In this document: positions 8,221-16,125 of the stretch, in pieces
How positions within the stretch are numbered: position 1 is the stretch's first letter
Layout of the letters: each line of letters opens with the position of its first letter
NCBI GenBank assembly: GCA_963702525.1
Contig: CAVPCY010000015.1
Location: 1-39,737, forward strand
DNA from: CAVPCY01 sp963702525
GTDB taxonomy: Bacteria; Actinomycetota; Coriobacteriia; Anaerosomatales; PHET01
Length of the DNA stretch: 39,737 nucleotides
Direction: 5' to 3'
Made by a program: the position numbers and the translations under genes
Notes under the pieces: model-generated
Told to the model about the DNA's origin: nothing
The model's input: only the letters and a program-made list of their open reading frames with translations
The model's database searches: none

Positions 8221-9285
8221 CTATGGCCGGATGTAGACGGGCGTCCCGATCCTCACGCGGCCGAAGAGGTCCTCGACGTCGCTCGGCATCATGCGCATGC
8301 AGCCGTGGCTGGCACGCGTCCCGATGCTGCCGAACTCGCTGGGCGGGATACCGTGCATGAACACACCCGGGTAGTTGATGCCGATCTTGCGCACGCCCAT
8401 CGGGTTGTACGGTCCCGGCGGGATGCTCGGCGGCATGTTCTTGGCCCAGTCGCTTCCGGGGTTGATCCAAGGCGCATTCTTGAGCTTGGTGACTACCTTG
8501 AAGTCCCCGATGGGCGTTGGGAAGGCGTAGCTTCCGGGCGCGCAGCGGTATGTCTTGACCAACTTGTCGCCTTTGTATAGGCGGATCTTGGTCTGGGAGA
8601 TCGAAACGATGATGGCTTGCTTGAACTTGGCCGCCACGATCTTGGGCTTGATGTCCTCAACCGGCAGCGCAACCGTTCGGCTGTTCGAGCCTAGCGCGGC
8701 TTCTGCCGAGAGGGCCTGCGCTATCGATTTGACTGCAGCAGGCTGATCGACGCGGGCGCCGTACACCTCGGGAGTGATCTTGAACTTGTACTTCACGATC
8801 TTGCGCTTCGCGTTGACCGGCTTGCGGTCGACCTCGGTCGCCTTCTGAGCAACCCAAGTGGTGATGGCCGTCGTATCCACCGAGTAGACCGGCTTCACGT
8901 CGGCGGGAAGCGGGACCTCGGCAAGGTGGCTCGACAACCGCTGAGCAAGCGTGGCGCTGCGCCGGGGCGCGTACGTGGCGTTGATCATGGTGTCGACGTC
9001 GATCGCGACGATTCCGTCGGGCTCGAGCGTCCAAGTCTGGCCCTCGAGGCCGGTCACCGTGACGGGGCGAAGCATGGGAGTGGAGACGGAGTCCTCGATC
9101 GCGGCACGCGCCTCCGCCTCGGTCATGCCGGAGAGGTCGGTGCCGGCCACGGTGACGCCCTCGGTGACCAGTCCGCGCGACTGGTAGTCGAGCACGACGC
9201 CGTACGCGAGCGTCGCGGACAACGCCAACAGAAGCGTCGCAAGCAACACGAGCGCTATACGTCCGATGATGGTCGAGACCTTCAT
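8221..9285 (-). CDS. L,D-transpeptidase (YkuD domain) with N-terminal anchor
   Basis: This 354-residue enzyme forms 3-3 peptidoglycan cross-links or attaches proteins to the wall. An N-terminal membrane segment (residues 7-29) anchors it outside the cell. Next comes a peptidoglycan-binding type region (VTEGVTVAGTDLSGMTEAEA, about residues 40-60), found in VanW/YkuD proteins. The catalytic YkuD domain fills the last 130 residues: a PTPIGDFKV start, the histidine in GVFMHGIPPS, and the nucleophile motif SHGCMRMMPSDV with its cysteine. It ends with TPVYIRP, typical of the family. ATG 9285 has GAAGGGG 8 nt upstream. It is a single-gene unit and the frame is intact. Confidence 0.92.
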   Translation of the reverse strand: MKVSTIIGRIALVLLATLLLALSATLAYGVVLDYQSRGLVTEGVTVAGTDLSGMTEAEARAAIEDSVSTPMLRPVTVTGLEGQTWTLEPDGIVAIDVDTMINATYAPRRSATLAQRLSSHLAEVPLPADVKPVYSVDTTAITTWVAQKATEVDRKPVNAKRKIVKYKFKITPEVYGARVDQPAAVKSIAQALSAEAALGSNSRTVALPVEDIKPKIVAAKFKQAIIVSISQTKIRLYKGDKLVKTYRCAPGSYAFPTPIGDFKVVTKLKNAPWINPGSDWAKNMPPSIPPGPYNPMGVRKIGINYPGVFMHGIPPSEFGSIGTRASHGCMRMMPSDVEDLFGRVRIGTPVYIRP

Positions 9286-9450
9286 GAAATCCCCTTCGAC
9301 ACCACGCAGGCTACCAGTCTTCGTGCCGAGCGTGGCGTACCGACACCCGTTTGTTGGGCGGGAACTGCGAAAATGGAGCCAACTGGTGGCCTCCGCAGAG
9401 GATTGCGCCGGTTCGAAACTCGGCGCCGGCTTGCCTCGGAGACCATGCCG

Positions 9451-10446
9451 TCAGCTGCCGGGATTCTCGGCAAGCCTGCCCTCGCTCCACTTCCAGAAGA
9501 CCCACGCGACCACAGACAGCGCTGCGGCGCCCAGCAGGCCCACCGGCAGCGAGACGAGTGGGTTCCGGCCAACGAGCAGCAGCAGGAAGAAGCCGGCGTA
9601 GGCGTTGAATGCGCCGTGCAGCATCGCCGGTATAAGCAGCGAGTCGGTGAACTGGCGAGCGCGCCACAGCAGGAACGAGAAGGGCGTGCACAGGATGACC
9701 ATCATGGCGATGCCCGGCACCCGGTAGGGCTCGAAGTTGAAGCCGAGCAGGATGATCGGCGCATGGAACAGCCCCCACATCACTCCGGTCAACAGGTTCG
9801 CGCGCATCGCACCCAGCGGACGCAGCTCGTCCATCAGGAAGCCGCGCCATCCGTACTCCTCGCCGAAGGCGAACAACCCGTTGATGGTGACTCCCGCCAC
9901 TAGGCCTCCTACCAGCGCTATCACGTAGAGCAACGCCAGCGGCGGCATGTTGAGCGACTCGGCGGCGGGCGGCGTGAGGCCTCTGCCCTTTGCGATGTCG
10001 GCGAACATCGTGGTGACGTTCTCCGTCAGGCCCGCCTGCGACGTGACGAGGTCGCCTACGCCCGGCACGTGCACGATGTTGCCGAAGAGGTACGCGAACA
10101 GCAGATACGTCAGGTAGACCGCGGTGCTCAGCGCCGCGTAGGTCAGTAGCAGCCGGGGCAGCTTGCGCCCAAAGCCGGCGAAAGTGGTGCGGATGAGCGG
10201 TCGGCGTCTGCCCACGCGCTCGGCGATGAGTGCCGAGATGAGTGGCGCCGGCATGTACAGGAACGCGATCGTGAACTGGAAGGTCAGCTGGGCACCGGTG
10301 ACGCTGAAGTTCGCGCCCGCGAACGAAAGTCCGAGCGCGATGAGCGACACCAGCCCGAAACACACGGCGTAGAAGACGGTGACGAGGTGCCAGTCGGGTC
10401 GGCGAGGCGTCTCGGCGGGCTCGACGACAGGTGCCGCAGGCGCCAC
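9451..10446 (-). CDS. CPBP-family intramembrane metalloprotease
   Basis: The protein has 331 residues and about eight hydrophobic segments. It carries the three CPBP (CAAX/Abi) motifs: the glutamate pair and arginine in FGEEYGWRGFL, FHAPIIL, and LHGAFNAYAG near the C-terminus. These residues form the intramembrane zinc/glutamate active site. Members process prenylated proteins in eukaryotes and have diverse, often unknown, bacterial roles such as bacteriocin immunity. GTG 10446 is chosen because a strong GGGGAGGG lies 4 nt upstream; the longer open frame to 10737 adds about 97 low-complexity basic residues that do not look coding. Confidence 0.87.
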   Translation of the reverse strand: MAPAAPVVEPAETPRRPDWHLVTVFYAVCFGLVSLIALGLSFAGANFSVTGAQLTFQFTIAFLYMPAPLISALIAERVGRRRPLIRTTFAGFGRKLPRLLLTYAALSTAVYLTYLLFAYLFGNIVHVPGVGDLVTSQAGLTENVTTMFADIAKGRGLTPPAAESLNMPPLALLYVIALVGGLVAGVTINGLFAFGEEYGWRGFLMDELRPLGAMRANLLTGVMWGLFHAPIILLGFNFEPYRVPGIAMMVILCTPFSFLLWRARQFTDSLLIPAMLHGAFNAYAGFFLLLLVGRNPLVSLPVGLLGAAALSVVAWVFWKWSEGRLAENPGS

Positions 10447-10776
10447 GGTCCCTCCCCGTTTGTAGTTGGATCTGCACCAGCGTAGTCCAAGGCGGGCACT
10501 GGTTGGAACCCTGGCAATCGTCAAGGTCATTGCCGGCACGCCCGGCCCTTGTGTCATCTGCGGTCTGCGGCGGGAATCCTCCCCCATACACCTCGATCTC
10601 TGAAGGGCGGACCATGGGTGATCACACCACCTCGTCGAGCGGGACGGCCGACTTCGCGCCCAGGTTCGACGAGCACGCCGGCGAGGGCGCTGCGCCGTTA
10701 CCGAGTTGCCCGGCGCTCGGTCGTCAAGGTCGGTCACCGCAGAGACGTCTACCGCGGGCTGTGGTAACGGTGCCCG
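10447..10776. other. 330-base gap with no convincing gene
   Basis: This region lies between the CPBP start and the end of the slipin gene. The open plus frame from ATG 10615 (MGDHTTSSSGTADFAPRFDE) would give a 62-residue protein running into the antisense of the slipin gene, with only a weak ribosome-binding site. Another frame reads RYRVARRSVVKVGHRRDVYRGLW and stops at 10767. Either could be a fragment of a small gene broken by an indel. I do not recognise a family and leave it unassigned. Confidence 0.3.
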
Positions 10777-11563
10777 CTACTCGGCGGGCGTCTGCGACTT
10801 GACCCGGAAGGACCTCGCCAGGTCCTCGGCAAGCGTCACGAACTCGCTCGGCATCATGATGATGGTGGTCGTGTTCTGCTCGGCGCCCACCTCGGTGATC
10901 ATCTGCATCCGCCGAAGCTCGAGGGCGAGCGGGTTCTTGGTGATGACCACGGATGCCTCGGCGAGCTTGGCCGCTGCCTCTTGCTCGGCCTCGGCCTTGA
11001 TGATGCGGGCGCGCTTCTCGCGCTGAGCTTGCGCCTCCTGGGCCATCGCGCGCTGCATCTGCACCGGGATCTCGACGTCCTTCATCTCGACCATCTCGAC
11101 CGTGACGCCCCATGGCTCGGTGGCCTTGTCGACGATCTCCTGCAGCGCGCTGTTGATCTTGTCGCGCTCCTTGAGCACCTCGTCGAGGTAGTGCTGGCCG
11201 ATGATATTACGCAGACTCGTAAGCGCGACCTGGTATGCGGCGCTGTAGTAGTTGGCCACAGCGACCACTGACTTGACCGGGTCGACGATCTTCATCCAGA
11301 CAACGGCGTTGACCTTGACCGTGACCGAGTCCTTGGTGATCGACTCCTGGCTCTCGACGTCGATGGTGAGCGTACGCAGGTCGACCTTGCGCTGCTGCTC
11401 GATGCCGAGCGGGATCAGCCAGTAGAGGCCAGGGCCCTTGGTGCCGTGCAGCCGACCCAAGCCGGAACACGACGGCGCGCTCGTACTCTCGGGCGATGCG
11501 CAGACCCGAAAGCGCGATGCCGATCAGGACAAGGACGATCGCGAGTGCGACCCAGCCAGCCAT
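10777..11563 (-). CDS. Slipin/stomatin-like SPFH-domain membrane protein (one frameshift near 11456)
   Basis: The corrected protein has about 261 residues. Residues 5-25 are one membrane segment (VALAIVLVLIGIALSGLRI), followed by REYERAVVFRLG, the canonical start of stomatin SPFH domains. After the break it continues RLHGTKGPGLYWLIPLGIEQ, then DVESQESITKDSVTVKVNAVV, WGVTVEMVEMKDVEIP and an alanine/glutamate-rich coiled coil. One extra G in a GGG run near 11456 splits the frame. Bacterial slipins usually pair with an NfeD membrane protein; none is adjacent here. They are thought to organise membrane microdomains. The start ATG 11563 has GGGGAG 6 nt upstream. Confidence 0.88.
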
Positions 11564-11763
11564 GACGGACTCCCCTCGGGGGCAGGTACGCCGCGCCCGT
11601 TTGCGCGGCCGGGATGATGATTCCCGAAATCAGGGGAGGCTACTTGGTGGCGCATCGACAGCGACGATCGGCCGGACGGTCGCCCCACGACGATTCGCGG
11701 GCTACAATCCCTCGTGAAGCCGGTCAACCGCTACGCGACAAGCTTGCGGAAGGGGCAGGTTCG

Positions 11764-12153
11764 ATGAACAGGGTCGTTGCGCGGTTCGCCGACGGGCGCA
11801 TCATCAAGGGCCAAACCGCGGACTTCTTCCCAAACAAGGACGTGTTCCACGTCGCCGACATCGCCACCCCCGGCGCGGAGCCGGTCGAGATCTGGAAGAA
11901 GGACCTCAAGGCGCTCTTCTTCGTCAAGGACTACTCGGGCAACCCGGAGCACGTCGAGCGAAACCAGTTCGAGCGCACGCCGATCGGCCGATCCATCACG
12001 GTCACGTTCAGCGACGGCGAGGTGCTGGTGGGGACGACGACGGGCTATCAGCCTGGCCGCCCCGGCTTCTTCCTCGAGCCGGCGGACCCTGAGTCCAACA
12101 TCGAGCGCGCCTACATCGTCACGGCAGCCACGCGCGATGTGAGCTTCATCTAG
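11764..12153 (+). CDS. Small conserved protein resembling DUF6982
   Basis: The protein has 129 residues with no signal peptide or membrane segment. Its N-terminus, VVARFADGRIIKGQTADFFP followed by NKDVFHVADI, resembles a short beta-rich domain found alone or beside PilZ-type domains and catalogued as DUF6982; the match is from memory. The second half repeats the theme: ITVTFSDGEVLVGTTTGYQP, then GRPGFFLEPADPESN, so the protein may be a duplicated beta fold. ATG 11764 is preferred over an in-frame ATG at 11614 because the upstream codons look non-coding. It is divergent from the slipin gene with a 200-base spacer. Function unknown. Confidence 0.6.
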   Translation: MNRVVARFADGRIIKGQTADFFPNKDVFHVADIATPGAEPVEIWKKDLKALFFVKDYSGNPEHVERNQFERTPIGRSITVTFSDGEVLVGTTTGYQPGRPGFFLEPADPESNIERAYIVTAATRDVSFI

Positions 12154-12180
12154 GCCGAGCCGGCTGGGGTCCAGGATGCG

Positions 12181-12612
12181 TCAGATCTTCTCGGCGAACG
12201 TCTTGAAGCGCTCCATCACGCCCATCGACTCCTTCTTGAACGAGCCCTCAAGCAGGCCGAGCGCCTTGCGGGCGCCGGTGAAGCGGAACTCGTTCTCGGA
12301 GATCCAGCGGGTGGTGCCGGGCGACTCGGCTACGAAGCGGTTGGCGTTTCGGTTCCACACGCCGTGGGTCTCGTAGATCACCACGAGCTCGTCGGGCAGG
12401 TTGTTGTTCTCGATCGTCTCGGTCATGCCGGTGACCCGGTTGCCGGCTCGCGTGGTGAGCTCGGCCTTGGTGCCGGTCTGTGCCTGCTCGCCGCTCACGA
12501 GCTCGTAGCAGACGAGGTCGGGCTGCCAGTCGGTGAAGTGAGCCGGGTCGGTGAACAGCTCGACGACTCTCTCGCGCGGTGCGGCGATGGTGAGTTCCTG
12601 GGTGTAGTGCAC
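12181..12612 (-). CDS. SRPBCC-family (START/Bet v 1-like) protein
   Basis: The protein has 143 residues, covering one helix-grip domain. It starts VHYTQELTIAAPRERVVELF and continues FTDPAHFTDWQPDLV, the classic ligand-pocket opening of polyketide-cyclase/Aha1-type proteins. A C-terminal amphipathic helix (LLEGSFKKESMGVMERFKTF) closes the fold. GTG 12612 is chosen because GGGAGG lies about 6 nt upstream; the longer frame to 12681 crosses this site and the operator region. It is divergent from a PadR gene, and a shared inverted repeat lies between them, suggesting PadR control. The ligand is unknown. Confidence 0.8.
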   Translation of the reverse strand: MHYTQELTIAAPRERVVELFTDPAHFTDWQPDLVCYELVSGEQAQTGTKAELTTRAGNRVTGMTETIENNNLPDELVVIYETHGVWNRNANRFVAESPGTTRWISENEFRFTGARKALGLLEGSFKKESMGVMERFKTFAEKI

Positions 12613-12678
12613 GTGGAGCCTCCCTGGTCGTGAGGACGGTAGGGAGTAGGTACCCCGATCGGGCGGATACGCACGTGT

Positions 12679-12707
12679 CATAGTACCTTGACAGACACAC
12701 TACTATG
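12679..12707. promoter_or_regulatory. Candidate PadR operator in a divergent promoter region
   Basis: CATAGTA-N15-TACTATG is a perfect 7-bp inverted repeat with arm centres about two helical turns apart. Each arm carries a TACTAT hexamer facing outward, resembling a -10 element for the SRPBCC gene on one side and the PadR gene on the other. A TTGACA also lies between the arms. This is an expected arrangement for a PadR dimer repressing both genes. Confidence 0.55.
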
Positions 12708-12737
12708 CGGCACGATGCGGTTCGAAGGAGGTGCGAC

Positions 12738-13091
12738 GTGACAGTTGAGACACCCATCAGCAGCGACTTGATCCGCGGGCACATCGACACGATCGTCCTC
12801 GGACTGCTCAACGGGCAGGACCGCTACGGCTACGAGATCGTGAAGCAGGTCGGCGTGCTGTCCGACGGCGAGTACGAGCTCAAGGAGCCCACGCTGTACT
12901 CGGCGTTTCGGCGCATGGAGTCGGCGGGGCTGATCAACTCGTATTGGGGCGAGGAGTCCCAGGGCGGCCGGCGCAAGTACTACCGCATGTCCGAGGACGG
13001 TCGCGGAACCTACCTGCGCAACCTCGAAGACTGGAAGCGTGCCCGCACGCTCATCGACAGACTCGTATCCGGCGAAGCCGAGAAGGAGTGA
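12738..13091 (+). CDS. PadR-family transcriptional regulator
   Basis: This 117-residue winged-helix protein reads HIDTIVLGLLNGQDRYGYEI, then KEPTLYSAFRRMESAGLINS, then SQGGRRKYYRMSEDGR, all standard PadR elements, plus a short C-terminal dimerisation helix. GTG 12738 has a perfect AAGGAGGT five bases upstream (12725-12732). The stop at 13091 is 2 nt from the ATG of the HAAS-domain membrane gene, so the pair forms an operon. It is a different subgroup from the PadR at 7.8 kb. The upstream dyad suggests autorepression and control of the divergent SRPBCC gene. Confidence 0.9.
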   Translation: MTVETPISSDLIRGHIDTIVLGLLNGQDRYGYEIVKQVGVLSDGEYELKEPTLYSAFRRMESAGLINSYWGEESQGGRRKYYRMSEDGRGTYLRNLEDWKRARTLIDRLVSGEAEKE

Positions 13092-13093
13092 CC

Positions 13094-13835
13094 ATGGAAG
13101 CCATCAAGTACTACGTGAAGGGCGCGTTCGTCGGTGTCGCCGAGACCCCCGAGGTCCTGGAGCAGCAAGAGGAGCTCATCGCCGACATGACCGCCAAGGT
13201 CGCAGACCTCGTGGCCGACGGGCGGTCCGAGGACGAGGCGCTGGGCATGGCGATCGCGTCGATGGGCGACCTGAGCGGGCTCGTGAAGGAGTTCGCTACC
13301 GAGGAGCCCGCTGCCGCTGAAGCGCTCGCAGCGCCTGCGTCGCCAGCGGTGCCCGAGCCGGTGCTCGTCGACGTCGAGATCGCGAAGCTTCGGCTGCATA
13401 CGGTGTTCATGAGTGCCGGCGGAGCGGTAGCTGTGCTCTTCGTGCTGACGATGCTGGGCGCCCTGTCCGGCTCAATCAACGGCGGTGCGGTTGCGATGGA
13501 CCTACTGCATCACCTTGGCGGCGGTGGGGTGGGTCGCCTTCGAGTTGTTCCGCTTCCACCAGGAACCGAACGAGGTCGCCACTATCGACGCGGCCAAGCG
13601 CTCCATGAGGACGCCGATCATCCAGTGGGTCGCGGTCTGTGGCGTGGCATTTGTGATGAACCTGGCGTTTGGGACCGACGGCTTCTGGGCGTGGACGGTG
13701 TGGATCGGTGCTGCGGCGTGGCCGGCGACGGTCTACGTGCGGCGCATGCTCGTCGACCGTGGCAAGTTCCTGCATCCCAAGCTCGAGGCGGAGCCGGCGG
13801 CCGCCGCAGCGGCGGTCGCGGGAGCGTGCGCGTAG
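13094..13835 (+). CDS. HAAS-domain membrane protein, PadR partner (one frameshift near 13496)
   Basis: The corrected length is about 246 residues. The N-terminal 70 residues are a HAAS-like soluble domain (EQQEELIADMTAKVADLVAD, then EDEALGMAIASMGDLSGLVK). A short Ala/Pro linker leads to four hydrophobic segments, including AGGAVAVLFVLTMLGAL and ITLAAVGWVAFELFRF. The frame breaks at about 13496 (context gttgcgatggacc), where one apparently extra A separates spans one and two. The C-terminus ends in an alanine-rich tail. It is co-transcribed with PadR and probably senses or acts at the membrane. Specific function unknown. Confidence 0.75.
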
Positions 13836-13861
13836 GCGCAACGCCTACTGCGCGCAGTCGC

Positions 13862-14627
13862 TCAGCGCAGCTGCGCGATGGTCGCTGCCACTCCCGCGAC
13901 GAACGTCGCCGCGAGCACGACGTAGCTCGCCGGAGGCAGGGTCGCCAGCGGATCGCTCACCATGCCGATGAGCAGCGGCACGATCGAGTACGGGAAGTAG
14001 ACCGCCCAACCCGTTCTGCCGAAGAGGTTGCCCGCCGCGAGCATCGCGATCGCGAAGCCGATGGGCGCAGCGCCTCCTCGGCTCCACACGGAGATCCACG
14101 CGATCACCGGTGCGAGCAGGAACGAGATGCCCGCAGCCAGAAGCGCGTTGCCAACGCCGCTCGTCGCCAGCCCCGCCGAGAACCCCGGCAGCCCCAGCAT
14201 GAAACCGATGGCGAACGCCTCGGCAAGCACGATCGCCACGAGCGCGACCCACCACACCGCCGCCACGATGAGCTTCGCGACCACGAACCAGTGCCGGCCA
14301 ACAGGCAGGGCCAGCATGTTCTTGGCGGTCGCATCGTCGTACTCGCGGCCGAAGAGGTATGCGACGATGAACGCGAGCAGCAGCATCCCGCCGATGCCCA
14401 CGATCAGCGTGAGCATCCCGAGAAACGCCGGCCACGTCGCCTCGAGCCCCGCCAGATTCGCCTTCGTGCCGAGAAGCCCCAGCTGGGCCGCGCGGCCCGG
14501 GTTCGCGCACGATCCACATGAACAGCGCGATGCCCAGCACGCCCATCGACAGCCCGCCGAGCGTGGCGAGCGGCACCTTCGAGCGGCGTAGCTTCAGGAA
14601 CTCGGTGGCGAGGACCGCGCCGAGCAT
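13862..14627 (-). CDS. ABC-2 type transporter permease (one frameshift near 14508)
   Basis: The corrected length is about 254 residues with six membrane segments. The N-terminus LATEFLKLRRSKVPLATLGG is typical of ABC-2 permeases of bacitracin- or lantibiotic-export type. The loop LFGREYDDATAKNMLALPVG is the conserved cytoplasmic coupling segment (family pattern REY..GT.K..L..P). One extra base near 14508 breaks the frame; reading resumes as QLGLLGTKANLAGLEATWPA. It is the last gene of an operon with the ATPase and a 76-residue protein. GGAGGC precedes ATG 14627. The exported compound is unknown. Confidence 0.82.
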
Positions 14628-14643
14628 CAGATGTCGCCTCCGG

Positions 14644-14874
14644 CTACTCCCACTCGATCTCGAACTCCTCGCGTTCTCCCATGCCTGCCTCGAGAACCGC
14701 GATCAGCCCGGGGTCGCCGCCGTTATCGCGGAACATGTCGATCGTCGCGCGGTTGAGCCAGTAGGTGCGATCGTCAGGCGCCTCCTCCTCGAGCTGGTCG
14801 ATCATGAACTGCAGCTGTGCTTCGGTGACGTAGCCGATCGTCGCGCCGGTCTCGATGTCCTTCAGCTCGATCAT
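14644..14874 (-). CDS. Small acidic protein between ABC ATPase and permease
   Basis: This 76-residue soluble, strongly acidic protein reads MIELKDIETGATIGYVTEAQ and QLEEEAPDDRTYWLNRATID, ending REEFEIEWE. I do not recognise a characterised family, though similar small proteins occur in other bacteria. ATG 14874 is preferred because GAAGGAG lies 6 nt upstream; GTG 14880 would overlap the ATPase stop. Its place inside an ABC exporter operon suggests a regulatory or accessory role, but this is positional evidence only. Confidence 0.6.
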   Translation of the reverse strand: MIELKDIETGATIGYVTEAQLQFMIDQLEEEAPDDRTYWLNRATIDMFRDNGGDPGLIAVLEAGMGEREEFEIEWE

Positions 14875-14876
14875 GG

Positions 14877-15719
14877 TCACTCCTTCTCTCGTCCAGAAGT
14901 ACGGCGGTCGTTGCTTCGCTTGGTCCCGGCCGCTTCGGGCGGCTCGCCCGTGCGCGCGAGGAAGTAGCGTTCGAGGTCGGCGGTGAGCATCGCCTGCTCG
15001 CGCTCCTCGGCGGTGTAGGCGTCGGCGACGAACGCGCGCGCCTTGGCGGCGAGCTCCTCGCGCGACGACTCCTCGATGAGCCGCCCCTCGTGCACGATGC
15101 CGATACGGTCGGCGAGGTGCGCGACCTCGGCGAGGATGTGGCTCGACATGAAGACGGTGACGCCCTGCTCGTCGGCGAGCGCGCGCAGCAGGTTGCGGAC
15201 CTCCACGATGCCGGCCGGGTCCAAGCCGTTGGCGGGCTCGTCGAGCACGAGCACCTCGGGCGCGTGCAGCAGCGCGCGTGCGAGCGAGAGGCGCTGCTTG
15301 TTGCCGAGCGAGAGCTGCCGGCTTGGCGGTCGGCGTAGGGGCCCGAGCGCGAGGCGCTCGATCGACTCGGCGACGGCGGTGCGCGGCGCACCGGTGAGGC
15401 GGCGCTGGATGTCGAGGTTCTCGCGCACGGTGAGGTTGGGGTAGGCGCTCTGCGACTCGACCAGGAAGCCCACGCGCGCGAGCCAGCGCTGGTCGCCCTC
15501 GCGCACGCGCTGCCCCAGCACGCTCACCTCGCCCGACGTGGGGCGGATCAGGCCCAGCAGCATGCGGATCGTCGTGGTCTTGCCCGCCCCGTTCCTGCCG
15601 AGGAATCCGTAGATCTCGCCGCGCCGCACGTCGAGCGCGAGGCCGTCGACGGCGGTGACGTCTCTGTAGCGCTTGGTGAGCGCGGTGGTGGCGATGACGG
15701 TGTCGGTGGTGGGGGTCAC
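14877..15719 (-). CDS. ABC transporter ATP-binding protein
   Basis: The protein has 280 residues and a complete nucleotide-binding domain: Walker A GRNGAGKTT, Q-loop FLVESQSAYPNLTVREN, signature LSLGNKQRLSLARALL, Walker B VLVLDEPANGLDPAG and H-loop MSSHILAEV. A C-terminal extension of about 60 residues is typical of drug- or peptide-export ATPases. GTG 15719 overlaps a TGA (GTGA) in another frame that could be the true end of the HEPN gene. A longer start at GTG 15749 is possible. It is followed by the small acidic protein and the permease. The frame itself is intact. Confidence 0.9.
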   Translation of the reverse strand: MTPTTDTVIATTALTKRYRDVTAVDGLALDVRRGEIYGFLGRNGAGKTTTIRMLLGLIRPTSGEVSVLGQRVREGDQRWLARVGFLVESQSAYPNLTVRENLDIQRRLTGAPRTAVAESIERLALGPLRRPPSRQLSLGNKQRLSLARALLHAPEVLVLDEPANGLDPAGIVEVRNLLRALADEQGVTVFMSSHILAEVAHLADRIGIVHEGRLIEESSREELAAKARAFVADAYTAEEREQAMLTADLERYFLARTGEPPEAAGTKRSNDRRTSGREKE

Positions 15720-16125
15720 GACGAGGCCCGTCCTGGTGATGGTGCGCACGGCCGCGAGGAAGTTGCTGGCGGTCTCGATAGCGTCGCTGACCTCCTCAGC
15801 GGGCGGCTCGAACAGCTCACCCGGGTATCGGAAACGCCATGCGTATTCGGTGAGAGGGCGCTACGTCGTCGACGAGCGACTCGAGTTCAGGATGCAGCGT
15901 GACGAGCCGGTCGCCGAGCGCCCGCAGGTCGTGCGTCTTGCCGAACGCGACTCCGTCATGGACGAACAGGCCCTTCATCGCCTTCTCGGCTGCCTGCTGG
16001 CAGTGAAACGCGGCATCCGAGAGCAACGGTGGAGCGGCCTGGAGGTCCAGTGCCGCTGCGCGCAGGTCGTCGGCCGCCTTCGCTAGCCAAGCTGCGACCT
16101 CGACCGCCCGCTCGTCAGGAAACAT
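15716..16125 (-). CDS. HEPN-domain toxin of an MNT/HEPN pair (frameshifted)
   Basis: The HEPN fold is clear: VEVAAWLAKAADDLRAAALD, then AAFHCQQAAEKAMKGLFVHD, then FGKTHDLRALGDRL, the hallmark of the nucleotidyltransferase-associated HEPN group, often RNases or NTase-controlled toxins. The frame breaks near 15852; correcting one apparently extra base continues TEYAWRFRYPGELFEPPAEE and IETASNFLAAVRTITRTG. That corrected frame has no stop and runs straight into the ABC ATPase. A second extra base would instead end the gene at TGA 15716-15718, overlapping the ATPase GTG and giving about 135 residues. ATG 16125 overlaps the MNT gene by 11 nt and has a GGAGGGTG upstream. The C-terminal end is therefore uncertain. 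Confidence 0.75.

Noticed and set aside
9311..10615. A 434-codon frame overlapping the CPBP gene
   Set aside because: It lies on the same strand in another frame and lacks hydrophobic segments or motifs, whereas the CPBP frame has all three catalytic motifs.
12944..14521. A 525-codon open frame on the plus strand
   Set aside because: Only its part from 13094 to about 13500 is real (the HAAS gene). The rest is antisense to the ABC permease and is low-complexity and arginine-rich.
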